A stretch of DNA of 62,077 nt from Segetibacter sp. (lineage in GTDB: Bacteria > Bacteroidota > Bacteroidia > Chitinophagales > Chitinophagaceae). Positions 26,822-36,354 of this stretch are shown here, piece by piece. Each line of letters opens with the position of its first letter. The first letter of the stretch is position 1. The notes beneath the pieces are model-generated. The model did no database searches. It worked only from the letters and a program-made list of their open reading frames with translations, and was not told where the DNA came from. The stretch covers positions 1 through 62,077 of the forward strand of contig NZ_JAOQAH010000042.1 of NCBI RefSeq assembly GCF_025963695.1, given 5' to 3'. The translations under genes and the position numbers were made by a program.

Positions 26822-27480
26822 TGAATAGCCTTAAAACAATAACAGCCCTTTTTAAGAAAGATTTATTGCTTGAAATAAGGCAACAGTATAGTTTTTACGG
26901 TGTGCTGTTGTACGTTATTTCAACAATTTTTGTGCTCTACCTTGCTATGGGCCAACCAGAAGATGATGTATGGAACGGACTATTTTGGATGATCCAATTA
27001 TTTGTCTGTGTAAATGCAGTAGCAAAAAGCTTCTTACAGGAAAGCAAGGGAAGAATGTTGTATTTCTATTCAATAGCAGGTCCGGTAGATTTCATTCTGT
27101 CCAAATTACTCTTCAATGCATTGTTGATGCTTGTAATGAGCCTCATGAGTCTTTTATTGTTTCTTGTGCTTATGGGCAATCCGTTAAGACAACCATTTCA
27201 ATTTGTTGGATTAGCAACTTTAGGCGGTGTAAGCCTAAGCTTGGTTTTTACGTTTTTAGCAGCAATTGCATCAAAAGCTCAACAGCAGGCAGCCTTAATG
27301 GCCATTCTTGGGTTTCCTATAATTATTCCTCAATTGTTACTATTAATGAAAATTGCCACTATTGCTTTTTCATCTGTTATACAAGCAGGCCTTGGGCAGA
27401 TGGTTCTGCTGCTAATAGGATTAGATGCTATGGTAGTCGTTTTGGCAATTATCCTCTTTCCATTTCTTTGGAAGGATTAG
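26821..27480 (+). CDS. ccmB: heme exporter protein B (cytochrome c maturation, CcmB)
   Basis: CcmB is the membrane subunit of the CcmAB transporter needed for cytochrome c maturation. The 219-residue protein starts with a short cytoplasmic part (LFKKDLLLEIRQQYSFYGVLL) typical for the family and has about six membrane segments. The GTG start at 26821 overlaps the stop of the PIN gene by one base. I see no ccmA nearby. Two genes for later maturation steps follow after 132 bases. Confidence 0.87.
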   Translation: MNSLKTITALFKKDLLLEIRQQYSFYGVLLYVISTIFVLYLAMGQPEDDVWNGLFWMIQLFVCVNAVAKSFLQESKGRMLYFYSIAGPVDFILSKLLFNALLMLVMSLMSLLLFLVLMGNPLRQPFQFVGLATLGGVSLSLVFTFLAAIASKAQQQAALMAILGFPIIIPQLLLLMKIATIAFSSVIQAGLGQMVLLLIGLDAMVVVLAIILFPFLWKD

Positions 27481-27612
27481 TTGCATCAAAAAAGCACTTA
27501 CCTCAAATCTTATTTTCATAACCGTTACAATGTGACCCTTTCCCCTAATTTTGCAACTTAAACTGCCAAAGCGAAAATATTTTCTTTTTTGCAGTAAAAA
27601 ATAATATTAACC

Positions 27613-28290
27613 ATGATCAGGAAATCCTGGTGGAAAATTCTAACGACAGTTCTGTTACTCTATACGTTTATTGCAGGCTTTCTAATTAAAGTTCCACACG
27701 TAGGCAATTTGTACGGCTCTATACGCAACTTCTTTTTTCATGTACCCATGTGGTTTGGCATGATGGTACTATTATTAGTGTCTGTTGTGTATGCCATTAA
27801 ATACCTAAGAAACCCTACGACTGATGCTGATATTTATTCAAGGGAATATGCAAAAGCAGGTGTTTTGTTTGGAGTACTTGGGCTGATAACAGGAGCTATC
27901 TGGGCAAATTATACATGGGGAGAAGCATGGAGCAACGACCCTAAACAATTGCTCGCTGCTATCGCATTACTTATATATGCTGCTTATTTTATACTAAGAA
28001 ACTCCGTTCCTGACCTTGACAAAAGAGCAAAACTTGGTGCTGTTTATAATGTATTTGCCTTTGCTATGCTCTTTCCTACTCTTTGGATTATTCCAAGAAT
28101 GGTAGAAAGCCTTCATCCAGGAGGAAAGGGCGTTGAGGGAAATCCGGGAATGGGAGGCGACAGCCTTGATTCTGTTATGGCAACAGTATTTGTTCCGGCT
28201 ATTTTGGGGTGGACCCTGCTGGGCGTGTGGACCACCACTTTAAGAATCAGATTTGAACAATTAAAAGAAAAACAACCGGTAAATGGCTAA
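27613..28290 (+). CDS. ccmC: heme exporter protein C (cytochrome c biogenesis, CcmC/CcsA family)
   Basis: CcmC handles heme at the outer face of the inner membrane and passes it to the heme chaperone. The 225-residue protein has six likely membrane segments and the tryptophan-rich loop ANYTWGEAWSNDPKQLLAAI, the Bacteroidota version of the WWD signature. His ligands are likely in FFFHVPMWF and at ESLHPGG. It overlaps the next small gene by 8 bases and follows ccmB in the same direction. Length is normal for CcmC and too short for CcmF or full CcsA. Confidence 0.9.
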   Translation: MIRKSWWKILTTVLLLYTFIAGFLIKVPHVGNLYGSIRNFFFHVPMWFGMMVLLLVSVVYAIKYLRNPTTDADIYSREYAKAGVLFGVLGLITGAIWANYTWGEAWSNDPKQLLAAIALLIYAAYFILRNSVPDLDKRAKLGAVYNVFAFAMLFPTLWIIPRMVESLHPGGKGVEGNPGMGGDSLDSVMATVFVPAILGWTLLGVWTTTLRIRFEQLKEKQPVNG

Positions 28291-28513
28291 GTACAAAAAA
28301 TTGGTTTTCATAGCACTTGCATTATTTGTGCAACTTGTTGCAATAGCTCAGACCACAGGCGAAGCAACAGTAACAAAAGATGATGGACTTATGCGGAGCG
28401 AGGGTAAGATATATGTAGTGATGGCAGTTGTAATTACCTTACTGGCTGGACTGTTGGCCTATGTTATAAGATTAGACAAAAAAATAACAAGGTTAGAAAA
28501 AGGAGATGTATAA
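28283..28513 (+). CDS. ccmD: CcmD-like small membrane protein
   Basis: This 76-residue protein has an N-terminal hydrophobic signal (LVFIALALFVQLVAIAQ) and a second membrane segment (IYVVMAVVITLLAGLLAYVI) followed by a charged end (RLDKKITRLEKGDV). Position directly after ccmC with an 8-base overlap, size, and the final helix with basic tail fit the CcmD role of releasing holo-CcmE from CcmABC. Sequence conservation in this family is low, so the name rests mainly on context. Confidence 0.75.
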   Translation: MAKYKKLVFIALALFVQLVAIAQTTGEATVTKDDGLMRSEGKIYVVMAVVITLLAGLLAYVIRLDKKITRLEKGDV

Positions 28514-28612
28514 ATAAAAGGATCCTTTTTAAACGCACAATAAAGAAGAAGTAAAATATTCAAGGTTATTGTACCGTTTGATAAAATGCATCGGGAAGCA
28601 TAACGATTGGCA

Positions 28613-28636
28613 GTACAAGAGAGTGACACAACGATG
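28613..28636 (+). repeat. dispersed intergenic repeat, copy G (GTGACAC type)
   Basis: GTACAAGAGAGTGACACAAC followed by GATG matches the full repeat consensus with TG and CA at the two CpG positions, as in copies A and B. It lies in the 204-base gap between ccmD and the glutamate dehydrogenase gene. Confidence 0.65.
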
Positions 28637-28717
28637 TGGGTTGAAGGACAAATGCCGGCCTCGTAAAATAAATAACGATGGGCTGGGCTAATACGAAATT
28701 TTAAAAAGGAGATAATT

Positions 28718-30136
28718 ATGATAGTAAGTGCTGACTATAGCTTCTTTGACAGCGTAACAAAAAGTTTTGATAAGGCTGCGCGATTCACTAGTTGGGATCT
28801 GGGAATTTTAGAGCAAATAAAGGCATGCAATAGTATTTACAGCATGAAGTTTCCGGTGAGAATTGGGGATAATATAGAAGTTATTGAAGCCTACCGGGTA
28901 CAACATAGCCACCATAAATCACCATGCAAAGGCGGTATTCGTTTTAGCATGGAGGTAAACCAGGATGAGGTGATGGCCCTTGCTGCACTGATGACTTATA
29001 AATGTGCCATTGTAAACGTGCCCTTCGGTGGTGCCAAGGGAGGTATAAAAATAGATCCTAAAAAATATACCGCGTTTGAACTGGAAAAAATTACCCGCCG
29101 TTATACTTCGGAACTGATTAAAAAGAACTTTATAGGACCTGGTACAGATGTTCCGGCGCCGGACTATGGTACCGGGGCAAGAGAAATGGCGTGGATTTTA
29201 GACACCTATGTGGCAATGCATCCAGGTGAGGTGGATGCAGCAGGCTGTGTAACCGGCAAACCAGTCTCGCAAGGAGGAGTTCGTGGTCGAACAGAGGCTA
29301 CCGGGATGGGTGTTTTTTTTGGCATAAGGGAAGTGTGCAACATGGTTGACGTAATGGAAAAACTAGGACTGCCTACAGGTATCGAAGGCAAGACAGTAGT
29401 TGTTCAGGGCTTAGGAAACGTGGGTTACCACTCTGCCAAATACTTTAGAGAAGGAGGAGCTAAAGTAATCGCCATCGCTGAATGGGAAGGCGCTATTTAC
29501 AATGCTGATGGCTTGAATGAAGACGACGTTTTTCAACACAGAAAAGAGAATGGAACTATTTTAAACTTTCCGGGAGGAACCAACTTACCGCTCACTTCGG
29601 ACGCCCTTGAGTTGGAATGTGACATTTTGATACCAGCAGCTTTGGAAAACGTGATAAACGGTCAAAATGCGCCAAGAATAAAGGCAAAAATTATTGGAGA
29701 AGCAGCTAACGGTCCCCTAACCCCGGAAGCTGATGAAATATTATCGCTAAAAGGTACACTGGTCGTTCCCGATATGTACCTGAACGCAGGAGGTGTTACC
29801 GTTAGCTACTTTGAGTGGTTAAAAAACCTTAGCCACGTTCGTTATGGAAGACTTGAGAAGCGCTTTACTGAAAACATGAACAAGCACATTATTGGTCAAA
29901 TGGAGGATCTTACCGGAAAGACTGTTGATCCAAAAGAAAAAAAGTTCATTGAACACGGAGCCGATGAGATTGACCTTGTACATAGCGGGCTTGAAGAAAC
30001 AATGGTAACTGCAACGCGCGAAATTATGGAGGTGTGGAAAGCACACCCCGACATCCCTGATATGCGAACAGCCGCTTATGTTTGCGCTATCAATAAAGTC
30101 GCTACCAGCTACGCCGAATTAGGAATCTTCCCATAA
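28718..30136 (+). CDS. gdhA: glutamate dehydrogenase (Glu/Leu/Phe/Val family)
   Basis: The enzyme interconverts glutamate and 2-oxoglutarate plus ammonia with NAD(P). The 472-residue protein has [19 protein letters not shown], the catalytic Lys region [34 protein letters not shown] and the nucleotide-binding [18 protein letters not shown]. It ends with a long C-terminal helical part. A strong Shine-Dalgarno AAGGAG (28707-28712) precedes the ATG, which is rare in this phylum and suggests high expression. It is read alone and ends at a terminator. Leucine or phenylalanine dehydrogenase is less likely on length (those are about 360 residues). Confidence 0.92.
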   Translation: MIVSADYSFFDSVTKSFDKAARFTSWDLGILEQIKACNSIYSMKFPVRIGDNIEVIEAYRVQHSHHKSPCKGGIRFSMEVNQDEVMALAALMTYKCAIVNVPFGGAKGGIKIDPKKYTAFELEKITRRYTSELIKKNFIGPGTDVPAPDYGTGAREMAWILDTYVAMHPGEVDAAGCVTGKPVSQGGVRGRTEATGMGVFFGIREVCNMVDVMEKLGLPTGIEGKTVVVQGLGNVGYHSAKYFREGGAKVIAIAEWEGAIYNADGLNEDDVFQHRKENGTILNFPGGTNLPLTSDALELECDILIPAALENVINGQNAPRIKAKIIGEAANGPLTPEADEILSLKGTLVVPDMYLNAGGVTVSYFEWLKNLSHVRYGRLEKRFTENMNKHIIGQMEDLTGKTVDPKEKKFIEHGADEIDLVHSGLEETMVTATREIMEVWKAHPDIPDMRTAAYVCAINKVATSYAELGIFP

Positions 30137-30163
30137 AACTTTTATAGCTTAATATACATGCAG

Positions 30164-30188
30164 CATCTCCACAAGCGGGGATGTTTTT
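30164..30188 (+). terminator. rho-independent terminator of glutamate dehydrogenase
   Basis: CATCTCC pairs with GGGGATG (one G-T wobble) around ACAAGC and is followed by five T. It lies 28 bases past the stop codon. Confidence 0.8.
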
Positions 30189-30410
30189 ATTTGAGGAAGA
30201 AGTTATCATAACTTAAAATTTTATACTTTAATTAGCTTTTATTTCGCATTTTTAGAGCCGGTTATCTTACTTTTATAACATTAGTATTTCACTAACATTC
30301 TTCTAATTCATTCCTAACAAAAATATCTACGTAAACCTTCTATATTCGCAGTGCTTATGAAATAAACATTTACAATAATTATCTTTTCTTCACGTTTATT
30401 ACGAGTTAAA

Positions 30411-31961
30411 ATGTTTCAAATGCACAAAGTTTTGCGTCTAAAAAATTTCACCATCCTGTTAGGAGCAGTTGCCTTAATGGCGTCGTGCAACAAAAACAAG
30501 GGACCTAAGTCAGAAATGACAGGTTGGAAGTACAACGATAAAAACATGGGAGGCTACAATGTTGCAAAGGCCAAAAATGTTAAAACAGGACCGGGACTAG
30601 TATTTGTTCAGGGGGGTACTTTTACGATGGGCGCCACTACAGAAGATATCATGGGAGACTGGAACAATATTCCACGTCGTGTTACAGTGAACTCCTTTTT
30701 CATTGACAAAACCGAAGTAGCAAACGTTCACTACCGCGAATATATTCACTGGATCGAAAGCGTTTTTTCTGATCCCCAATACGATGCAGTGTTACAAGGC
30801 GCCAAGCCTGACACGTTGGTGTGGAGAAGCGAACTGGCTTTTAACGAACCTTATGTTGAATATTATTTCCGACATCCTTCATACAATTTTTATCCTGTAG
30901 TAGGTGTAAATTGGAAACAGGCACACGACTTTAGTATTTGGCGTACCGACAGGGTTAACGAAGGTGAGTTGATTAGTGCTGGTTACCAGAATAGCAATAC
31001 TATCAAGACTCAAATGGCCGGAGGTGGACAGGAAAACTTTAATACAAAAGCTTACCTAATGGGTGAATACCAGGGCGTACCTGGTAAACCGAAGAAAAAT
31101 GCTTTAAAAGATGCACAAGGCCGGCCTCGTACACACGTTAATTTCGATGACGGAATTCTGTTGCCAGGTTATCGTCTACCAACTGAAGCTGAGTGGGAAT
31201 ATGCGGCTTTAGGATATATCAATCAAAATCCGCAGGTTCGTACGAGCGAGAAAAAACGTGGTGAAGAAAATAACACAAACCGGCAAATTTATTCGTGGCA
31301 AAATGATGGTTATGATAACCTTCGTGCTACCCGCCGTGGTGCATGGCAAGGTAGCTTCCTGGCAAACTTCAAACGCGGAAGCGGTGATAACATGGGGGTT
31401 GCCGGTGGGTTGAATGACCGTTCAGCTATACCAGCAGAGGTTACAGCTTTCTTCCCGAACGGATTTGGCGTTTACAATATGAGTGGCAATGTAAGTGAGT
31501 GGGTGGCCGATGTATATCGTCCATTAACTAACCAGGAAGCTGACGACTTCAATCCATATCGGGGTAATCGTTTTCAAAAAATTGATCTTACTGGTGGTGA
31601 GGGAAATTTAAGAGACAGTATAGGTAGAATTAAAATGGTAGATGAAAGCGACTCTACTTTAAGGATGCGCCGCAACTATCAAAGATCTTACGCCATCAAT
31701 TACCTGGATGGGGATAGCACCAGCAATGTTTCTTACGGTTATGGATTAACAACGTTAGTTAGTGACCAGTCAAGGGTTATTAAGGGTGGCAGCTGGAATG
31801 ACAGAGCCTATTGGCTAAGCCCAGGTACGCGTCGTTTTCTTGAAGAGGATCAGAGCAGCAGTACGGTAGGTTTCCGCTGTGCGATGATTGCTCCCGGTTC
31901 ACCTGAAGGTAATGGTCGTAAGACTGGTAACTTCTTCCCTAAACGCAGACAGAAAAAATAA
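30411..31961 (+). CDS. gldJ: gliding motility / type IX secretion lipoprotein GldJ
   Basis: GldJ is an outer-membrane lipoprotein with a formylglycine-generating-enzyme-like (SUMF1) fold, needed for type IX secretion and gliding. The 516-residue product has a lipoprotein signal (ILLGAVALMASC, Cys26), then GLVFVQGGTFTMGATTED, FFIDKTEVANVHYREYIHW, FYPVVGVNWKQAHDFSIWR, GYRLPTEAEWEYAA, NMSGNVSEWVADVY and VIKGGSWNDRAYWL. ATG 30411 and 30420 are both possible starts. GldK is the main alternative; the GWKYNDKNMGGY opening, length over 500 and the gene position before murF favour GldJ. TATATTCG at 30341-30348 is close to the TAnnTTTG -7 element. Confidence 0.8.
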   Translation: MFQMHKVLRLKNFTILLGAVALMASCNKNKGPKSEMTGWKYNDKNMGGYNVAKAKNVKTGPGLVFVQGGTFTMGATTEDIMGDWNNIPRRVTVNSFFIDKTEVANVHYREYIHWIESVFSDPQYDAVLQGAKPDTLVWRSELAFNEPYVEYYFRHPSYNFYPVVGVNWKQAHDFSIWRTDRVNEGELISAGYQNSNTIKTQMAGGGQENFNTKAYLMGEYQGVPGKPKKNALKDAQGRPRTHVNFDDGILLPGYRLPTEAEWEYAALGYINQNPQVRTSEKKRGEENNTNRQIYSWQNDGYDNLRATRRGAWQGSFLANFKRGSGDNMGVAGGLNDRSAIPAEVTAFFPNGFGVYNMSGNVSEWVADVYRPLTNQEADDFNPYRGNRFQKIDLTGGEGNLRDSIGRIKMVDESDSTLRMRRNYQRSYAINYLDGDSTSNVSYGYGLTTLVSDQSRVIKGGSWNDRAYWLSPGTRRFLEEDQSSSTVGFRCAMIAPGSPEGNGRKTGNFFPKRRQKK

Positions 31962-31976
31962 GGCAAAGTAAAATAC

Positions 31977-32016
31977 AAATGAAAGAGCCATCCAGTCACG
32001 GGTGGCTCTTTCATTT
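31977..32016. terminator. long stem-loop terminator after gldJ
   Basis: A 17-base arm (31977-31993, inner part GAAAGAGCCATCC) pairs with GGGTGGCTCTTTCATTT (32000-32016) with one G-T wobble around the loop AGTCAC. T runs follow on both strands. Confidence 0.85.
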
Positions 32017-32072
32017 TCATAAAATTCGAAGGAGTAATAATGATAGCAAAGTTTGTAGGTTATCAAGCTGTA

Positions 32073-32110
32073 GTACACTTGTGATTCATTCTTGCGTCGC
32101 TCACTTGTAC
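32073..32110 (-). repeat. dispersed intergenic repeat, copy H, with symmetric flank
   Basis: CATTCTTGCGTCGCTCACTT followed by GTAC (32087-32110) is the reverse of the consensus. To its left GTACACTTGTGA (32073-32084) is an imperfect inverted copy of the TCACTTGTAC end, so this copy is bracketed by GTAC arms. It lies between the gldJ terminator and murF. Confidence 0.55.
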
Positions 32111-32238
32111 AATCTCCTAATGCTGCATCCAATAAAAGAATACCCGACGCTCTCTTTACTGAAACTTCTTTATTTCAGGTTATTCGTGTTAGTCTTTTAA
32201 CGCTGCTTCTCTATTTTTGTTTTTATAAACCACCCACT

Positions 32239-33522
32239 TTGACTACAGAACAGTTATACGAGCTTTTTCTTCAATATCCGTCTATCCAAACCGATACGCG
32301 AAAATTAAAACAAGGAGATCTATTTTTTGCTCTTTCAGGACCAAATTTTAATGGTAATCAGTTCGCGTTAAAAGCAGTTGAAGCGGGTGCTGCTTACGCC
32401 ATTGTTGACCAGGAAATTGTAGACGCGGAAGGGCGAATTCTTAAAGTAGACAATGTTCTGGAAAGTTTACAATTACTTGCAAAACATCATAGAGAAAGAT
32501 TTAACATTCCATTTATTGCTATTACCGGAAGTAATGGAAAAACGACTACGAAAGAATTGATAAGTGCTGTACTGGCTGCTCACTACAAAACATATACAAC
32601 TCAAGGTAATCTGAACAATCATATTGGAATCCCTATTACGTTACTACGGGTGGGCAAGGATGCAGAAATGGCGGTAATAGAAATGGGGGCGAATCACCAG
32701 AAAGAGATTGAGAGTTACTGCCAATATGTTGAGCCGACTCATGGCGTTATAACCAACTGTGGCAAAGCGCACCTCGAAGGATTTGGAGGAATAGAAGGAG
32801 TCAAAAAAGGCAAAGGAGAACTATTTGCTTATCTCCGCAGGCACGAAGGAGCAGCATTCGTTTATAATGACTACGACTACCTGCAAGAGATGGCCCGGGG
32901 TATTGAGCCTATTATTACTTACGGCACTAAAAAAGCAGCAGTTACCGGACACGCTCTTACTTCTGAGGATTTTTTGAAGGTAGCGTTAACAGGAAAAGAT
33001 CAGGGGGCTACTATTGAAACTAAACTGGTGGGAGATTATAACCTTCCAAATGTATTATGTGCAGTTGCCGTAGGAAAACACTTCCATGTACCGCTTCAAA
33101 ACATTATAAAAGCAATAGAAGAATATACCCCGGGAAATAGTAGAAGCCAGATGTATGTGAAGGGTTCAAATCATATCATTCTAGATGCATATAACGCCAA
33201 CCCGTCAAGTATGAAAGTGGCTATTGAAAACATGGCCGGTATTAAAGCAAATAACAAAATACTGATGCTAGGTGCGATGATGGAACTAGGGGATGAAAGT
33301 GTAGCAGAACATCAAAATCTAGTTGAAAATATAAGCCTCACAAGCTGGAACAAAGTAATTCTTGTGGGGGGAGATTTTAGTAAAATTAATCATCCCTTTA
33401 TTTACTTTGAAAGCACGACTGCAGCATCAGAGTGGGTAAAGCAACAGCAAATCAAAGACAGCTACATATTAATCAAGGGCAGCAGAAGTATTCAAATGGA
33501 GAAAGTTGCGGAAGCACTATAA
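32239..33522 (+). CDS. murF: UDP-N-acetylmuramoyl-tripeptide--D-alanyl-D-alanine ligase
   Basis: MurF adds D-Ala-D-Ala to the cell-wall precursor with ATP. The catalytic part has the P-loop FIAITGSNGKTTTKELI, GNLNNHIGIPITLLR, VIEMGANHQKEI and ILDAYNANPSSM. The frame is open back to 32092, but that extension reads through repeat copy H and is unlike MurF. The TTG at 32239 gives TTEQLYELFLQYPSIQTDTR, the normal family N-terminus, and 427 residues, the usual length. gldJ lies upstream across a terminator, so murF needs its own promoter in 32017-32238. Confidence 0.92.
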   Translation: MTTEQLYELFLQYPSIQTDTRKLKQGDLFFALSGPNFNGNQFALKAVEAGAAYAIVDQEIVDAEGRILKVDNVLESLQLLAKHHRERFNIPFIAITGSNGKTTTKELISAVLAAHYKTYTTQGNLNNHIGIPITLLRVGKDAEMAVIEMGANHQKEIESYCQYVEPTHGVITNCGKAHLEGFGGIEGVKKGKGELFAYLRRHEGAAFVYNDYDYLQEMARGIEPIITYGTKKAAVTGHALTSEDFLKVALTGKDQGATIETKLVGDYNLPNVLCAVAVGKHFHVPLQNIIKAIEEYTPGNSRSQMYVKGSNHIILDAYNANPSSMKVAIENMAGIKANNKILMLGAMMELGDESVAEHQNLVENISLTSWNKVILVGGDFSKINHPFIYFESTTAASEWVKQQQIKDSYILIKGSRSIQMEKVAEAL

Positions 33523-33613
33523 TTCCTCACAGCAAAACTGTTTTTGGAGCTTACAGGTATAGAAATTGTTGTAATACCTGGGAGTACCAGACAAAAAATC
33601 AAATACCCTTACT

Positions 33614-33931
33614 ATGGATACAGCAGCCAAAGAGTCATTTGGAGAAATAATTAAAGGTAACAAACCTGTATTGGTAGACTTTCACGCCGAGTGGTGCGGA
33701 CCATGTAAAACAATGAAGCCGGTTTTGGAAGAATTACGGCAAATGATGGGCGACCAAATAAGAATCCTAAAAATTGATGTAGATAAAAATCCGAAGCTTG
33801 CCAGTTCACTTAATATCTCGGGAGTTCCTACACTTATTTTGTTTAAACATGGGCAAACTTTGTGGCGCCAATCAGGAGTGCTTTCTGCAAAACAGTTACA
33901 ATCGATAGTGAAACAGAAAGCAACGATTTGA
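33614..33931 (+). CDS. thioredoxin
   Basis: A small cytoplasmic redox protein of 105 residues with the active site FHAEWCGPCKTMKP (Cys at about 28 and 31) and the cis-proline loop ISGVPTLILFKHG. There is no signal peptide, so it should be a reducing thioredoxin fed by thioredoxin reductase. The length is that of TrxA, but Bacteroidota have several such genes and trxA cannot be assigned with certainty. It follows murF by 91 bases. Confidence 0.92.
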   Translation: MDTAAKESFGEIIKGNKPVLVDFHAEWCGPCKTMKPVLEELRQMMGDQIRILKIDVDKNPKLASSLNISGVPTLILFKHGQTLWRQSGVLSAKQLQSIVKQKATI

Positions 33932-33989
33932 TAGACATCCGAACGGTTAGTGGACTAATAGTTACCTTTGCACCTACAAGTTGAATTTT

Positions 33990-34445
33990 ATGACTAAGAA
34001 AAACAGGAGGCCGATGTATTTGTGGACAGTCCTTACTAATCGATGTCCGCGATGCCGGGAGGGAAAAATATTTGTTACTGAAAATGCTTATGATTTCAAG
34101 AACAATTTGAAGATGCATGAAAAGTGCCCTGTTTGTGGTCAACCTACAGAAATTGAAGTTGGGTTTTATTATGGAACCAGCTATGTAAGTTACGCACTTA
34201 CGGTTGCTTACACCGTAGCCACTTTTGTTGCCTGGTGGGTTTTACTAGGTTTTAAATTATACGATAATAGTATTATTTACTGGCTCGTATTTAACGGCGT
34301 TACCCTCTTAATCCTTCAACCTCCGTTCATGCGTTTATCGCGGTCATTGTGGTTAAGCTGGTTTGTGAAATACGACCCAGATTGGAAGGAAAAGAAGGCG
34401 ATTGAATATGAGAGAGTGGTAAAAGAACAAATGAATAACTGGTAG
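33990..34445 (+). CDS. DUF983 family zinc-ribbon membrane protein
   Basis: I take ATG 33990 (151 residues) rather than the TTG nine bases earlier. The N-terminal 50 residues carry two Cys pairs (NRCPRCREG and EKCPVCG), which should bind zinc, followed by VGFYYGTSYVSYAL and two hydrophobic segments (about 65-85 and 92-110), then the charged tail FVKYDPDWKEKKAIEYE. This is the layout of DUF983. Its role is unknown; in some bacteria it lies near cytochrome oxidase genes. Here the neighbours are thioredoxin and, convergently, the polyketide operon. Confidence 0.85.
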   Translation: MTKKNRRPMYLWTVLTNRCPRCREGKIFVTENAYDFKNNLKMHEKCPVCGQPTEIEVGFYYGTSYVSYALTVAYTVATFVAWWVLLGFKLYDNSIIYWLVFNGVTLLILQPPFMRLSRSLWLSWFVKYDPDWKEKKAIEYERVVKEQMNNW

Positions 34446-34526
34446 TTACAAATAATTCCTCAAAGTTTTATAACCGCCAATTTTCTATTTTAAAAGATTG
34501 GACCGTGAATGTCAGTGGGCATTTGT

Positions 34527-35666
34527 TTAAAAGGAAGTTCCATGAGTTAAGCGAATTAGACCTTTTGCCGCAAACGGCAACAAATGCATTGTTTTTAAAA
34601 ACATAGAAGTTGAAGCATTTCCTCCAAAAAGGCTCTGAACATATCGACCTATCAAAAGCCTTCTTGAAAAATTTTTCTTCCACTCCCACTCATACTTCTT
34701 CTCCATTGTGTCTCTATCAACCTTTCCTGAAAGAAAAGAATCAATACAATTAAACCCTATTTTGGACGAATGCATAGCCATGCTCATGCCATTGCCACAA
34801 AGAGGACTTATCATTCCGGCGGCGTCCCCCAACATCAGCACATGGTTTTCCACCTGTAACTTTTTGTCGAAACTAATTTGAGAAATCGCCAAAGGCTCAT
34901 CGTAGAGGAAATTAGCAGAAGTAAAAATTTCTTTCAACCTTGAATTTTTATATAAAACTTGCCTTTGCATTTCTTCTATCGAATTACCGCAAGCCCTTAA
35001 ATTGGCCGCTGTAGTTAAATAGCAAAGACAACTTTTGTCGTCTTCTATTTTCGAAAGCCCGCAATAACCATTATGGAAGTTGTGCAATGAAATGCTATTT
35101 CTATCGTGTACGTATCGAATATGATACTTAATACCAATATAATTATTAAGGCTATTGGTCTTTTGTGTTGTAAATGTTCTTTTCCACTTAATGTCGAGAT
35201 TACTTCTTTTACCAAAAGAGCCTGCAACAGCCTTTGCGCGCAGTTGTTTTTCTGATGTTGCTAAAGCAAAAATATTGTTACTAAAACTTACCTCACTGAC
35301 TTTACTACCAGTAAATATAGTTACACCTTTTGCTTTTGCCAGCTTGAATAATGCATCGTCTAATAAGTGACGACTAATTCCAAATCCACCTAATGGCAAG
35401 TCAAACGAGTAGATAGCTCCCTTCACATCTGACAGGTGAAGCGTGTTGATTAAGGGTAGATTCAACCTCTTTAGATCTATGCCTACCCGTTGCAAAAAGT
35501 CCCAACTTTCGAGGCTAATATATTCACCACAAACTTTGTGAAAGGGGTATTCCTCTTTCTCAAAAAGGACCACTTTATGATGTTGGTCAGCACATTGGAT
35601 GGCAAGTGAGAGGCCTGCCAATCCTCCTCCTACAATGGCTACATCATAAAGACCCTCGTGCGTCAT
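34527..35666 (-). CDS. FAD-dependent oxidoreductase of the geranylgeranyl reductase / hydroxylase type
   Basis: The 379-residue flavoprotein opens with the FAD-binding motif DVAIVGGGLAGLSLAIQCA and the Glu of FEKEEYPFHKVCGEYIS. It has the second FAD signature HVLMLGDAAGMISPLCGNG near residue 275. The C-terminal region is shorter than in large aromatic hydroxylases. It is the last gene of the polyketide operon and overlaps the methyltransferase by 23 bases. By analogy with phenolic-lipid pathways that combine a type III polyketide synthase with a methyltransferase and a flavoprotein hydroxylase, it may hydroxylate the ring to a quinol. Double-bond reduction on a prenyl chain is the alternative. 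Confidence 0.85.
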   Translation of the reverse strand: MTHEGLYDVAIVGGGLAGLSLAIQCADQHHKVVLFEKEEYPFHKVCGEYISLESWDFLQRVGIDLKRLNLPLINTLHLSDVKGAIYSFDLPLGGFGISRHLLDDALFKLAKAKGVTIFTGSKVSEVSFSNNIFALATSEKQLRAKAVAGSFGKRSNLDIKWKRTFTTQKTNSLNNYIGIKYHIRYVHDRNSISLHNFHNGYCGLSKIEDDKSCLCYLTTAANLRACGNSIEEMQRQVLYKNSRLKEIFTSANFLYDEPLAISQISFDKKLQVENHVLMLGDAAGMISPLCGNGMSMAMHSSKIGFNCIDSFLSGKVDRDTMEKKYEWEWKKNFSRRLLIGRYVQSLFGGNASTSMFLKTMHLLPFAAKGLIRLTHGTSF

Positions 35667-36354
35667 TTTGGTAAATTATTAAATATCTGAAGGCCCATTT
35701 CCACGTAATTGTGGTATTGCCGATGTTAGCTTTCCTGCAAATCGCAATTAATTCATCCCGATTAAATCCCCTTGCAACACTTAAGGGCGCGTCGTTCTTA
35801 ACAAGGTAAGAGTTTGAAAACAGGCGTGTAAGCAGCTTTATTGAATAGTACGCCAGTATATTTCTTTGCAAGTCATTTATGAAAAAACCTATCCCGCTAT
35901 TTTCACTCATCCATTTAAACTGGCATTCCAATTCTTCGTTTGTAAAATGGTGACAAAATAAACTAGAGAAAATAATATCGGGTTTTTTTTTAAAACCAAC
36001 CTTTTTGTAATCACTAGTAATCCAGGTTACATCCAAAAATTTATCTGCCCTGCTTTTTGCAAAATCTATACATTCTTTCTTTAAATCAATTCCCGTTACA
36101 GTTAGCTTAATATTTTTTTTCCTGCACCAGTTACTAATTGCCACAAGGTTATCTCCCCCACCGCAACCAATCTCGCAAATCGAGATTTCTCTCTTATCTT
36201 TTAATAGTTGTCGGAATGCATCGATAGATATACCATGTCCCCCTAACCATTTGTTGATAAAATTCAGCTCTTTCATGTTTTGCCTGATGTCAGCAAAAGG
36301 GAGGAAGTCTTCGTCTAAAAATTCTTTTTGATATGACCTCTGTGAGAGGTTCAT
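35644..36354 (-). CDS. class I SAM-dependent methyltransferase
   Basis: The 236-residue protein has the SAM-binding motif I ISICEIGCGGGDNLVAI (about residues 55-71), motif II VTGIDLKKECIDFAK, the acidic WITSDYKKV and a later hydrophobic FSSLFCHHFTNEE. The last third (NDLQRNILAYYSIKLLTRLF and SVARGFNRDEL) resembles methyltransferases that sit beside flavoproteins in Bacteroidota polyketide operons. The ATG overlaps the stop of the polyketide synthase as ATGA, and its 3' end overlaps the flavoprotein gene. It probably methylates the phenol or carboxyl of the polyketide product; the position is unknown. Confidence 0.87.
   Translation of the reverse strand: MNLSQRSYQKEFLDEDFLPFADIRQNMKELNFINKWLGGHGISIDAFRQLLKDKREISICEIGCGGGDNLVAISNWCRKKNIKLTVTGIDLKKECIDFAKSRADKFLDVTWITSDYKKVGFKKKPDIIFSSLFCHHFTNEELECQFKWMSENSGIGFFINDLQRNILAYYSIKLLTRLFSNSYLVKNDAPLSVARGFNRDELIAICRKANIGNTTITWKWAFRYLIIYQNDARGSL

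Noticed and set aside
28517..28530. AAAAGGATCCTTTT after ccmD as a terminator
   Set aside because: A palindrome without a loop cannot form a good hairpin; it is probably chance.
32092..32238. N-terminal extension of MurF from ATG 32092
   Set aside because: It reads through repeat copy H and a hydrophobic stretch unlike MurF; the TTG at 32239 gives the normal family N-terminus.
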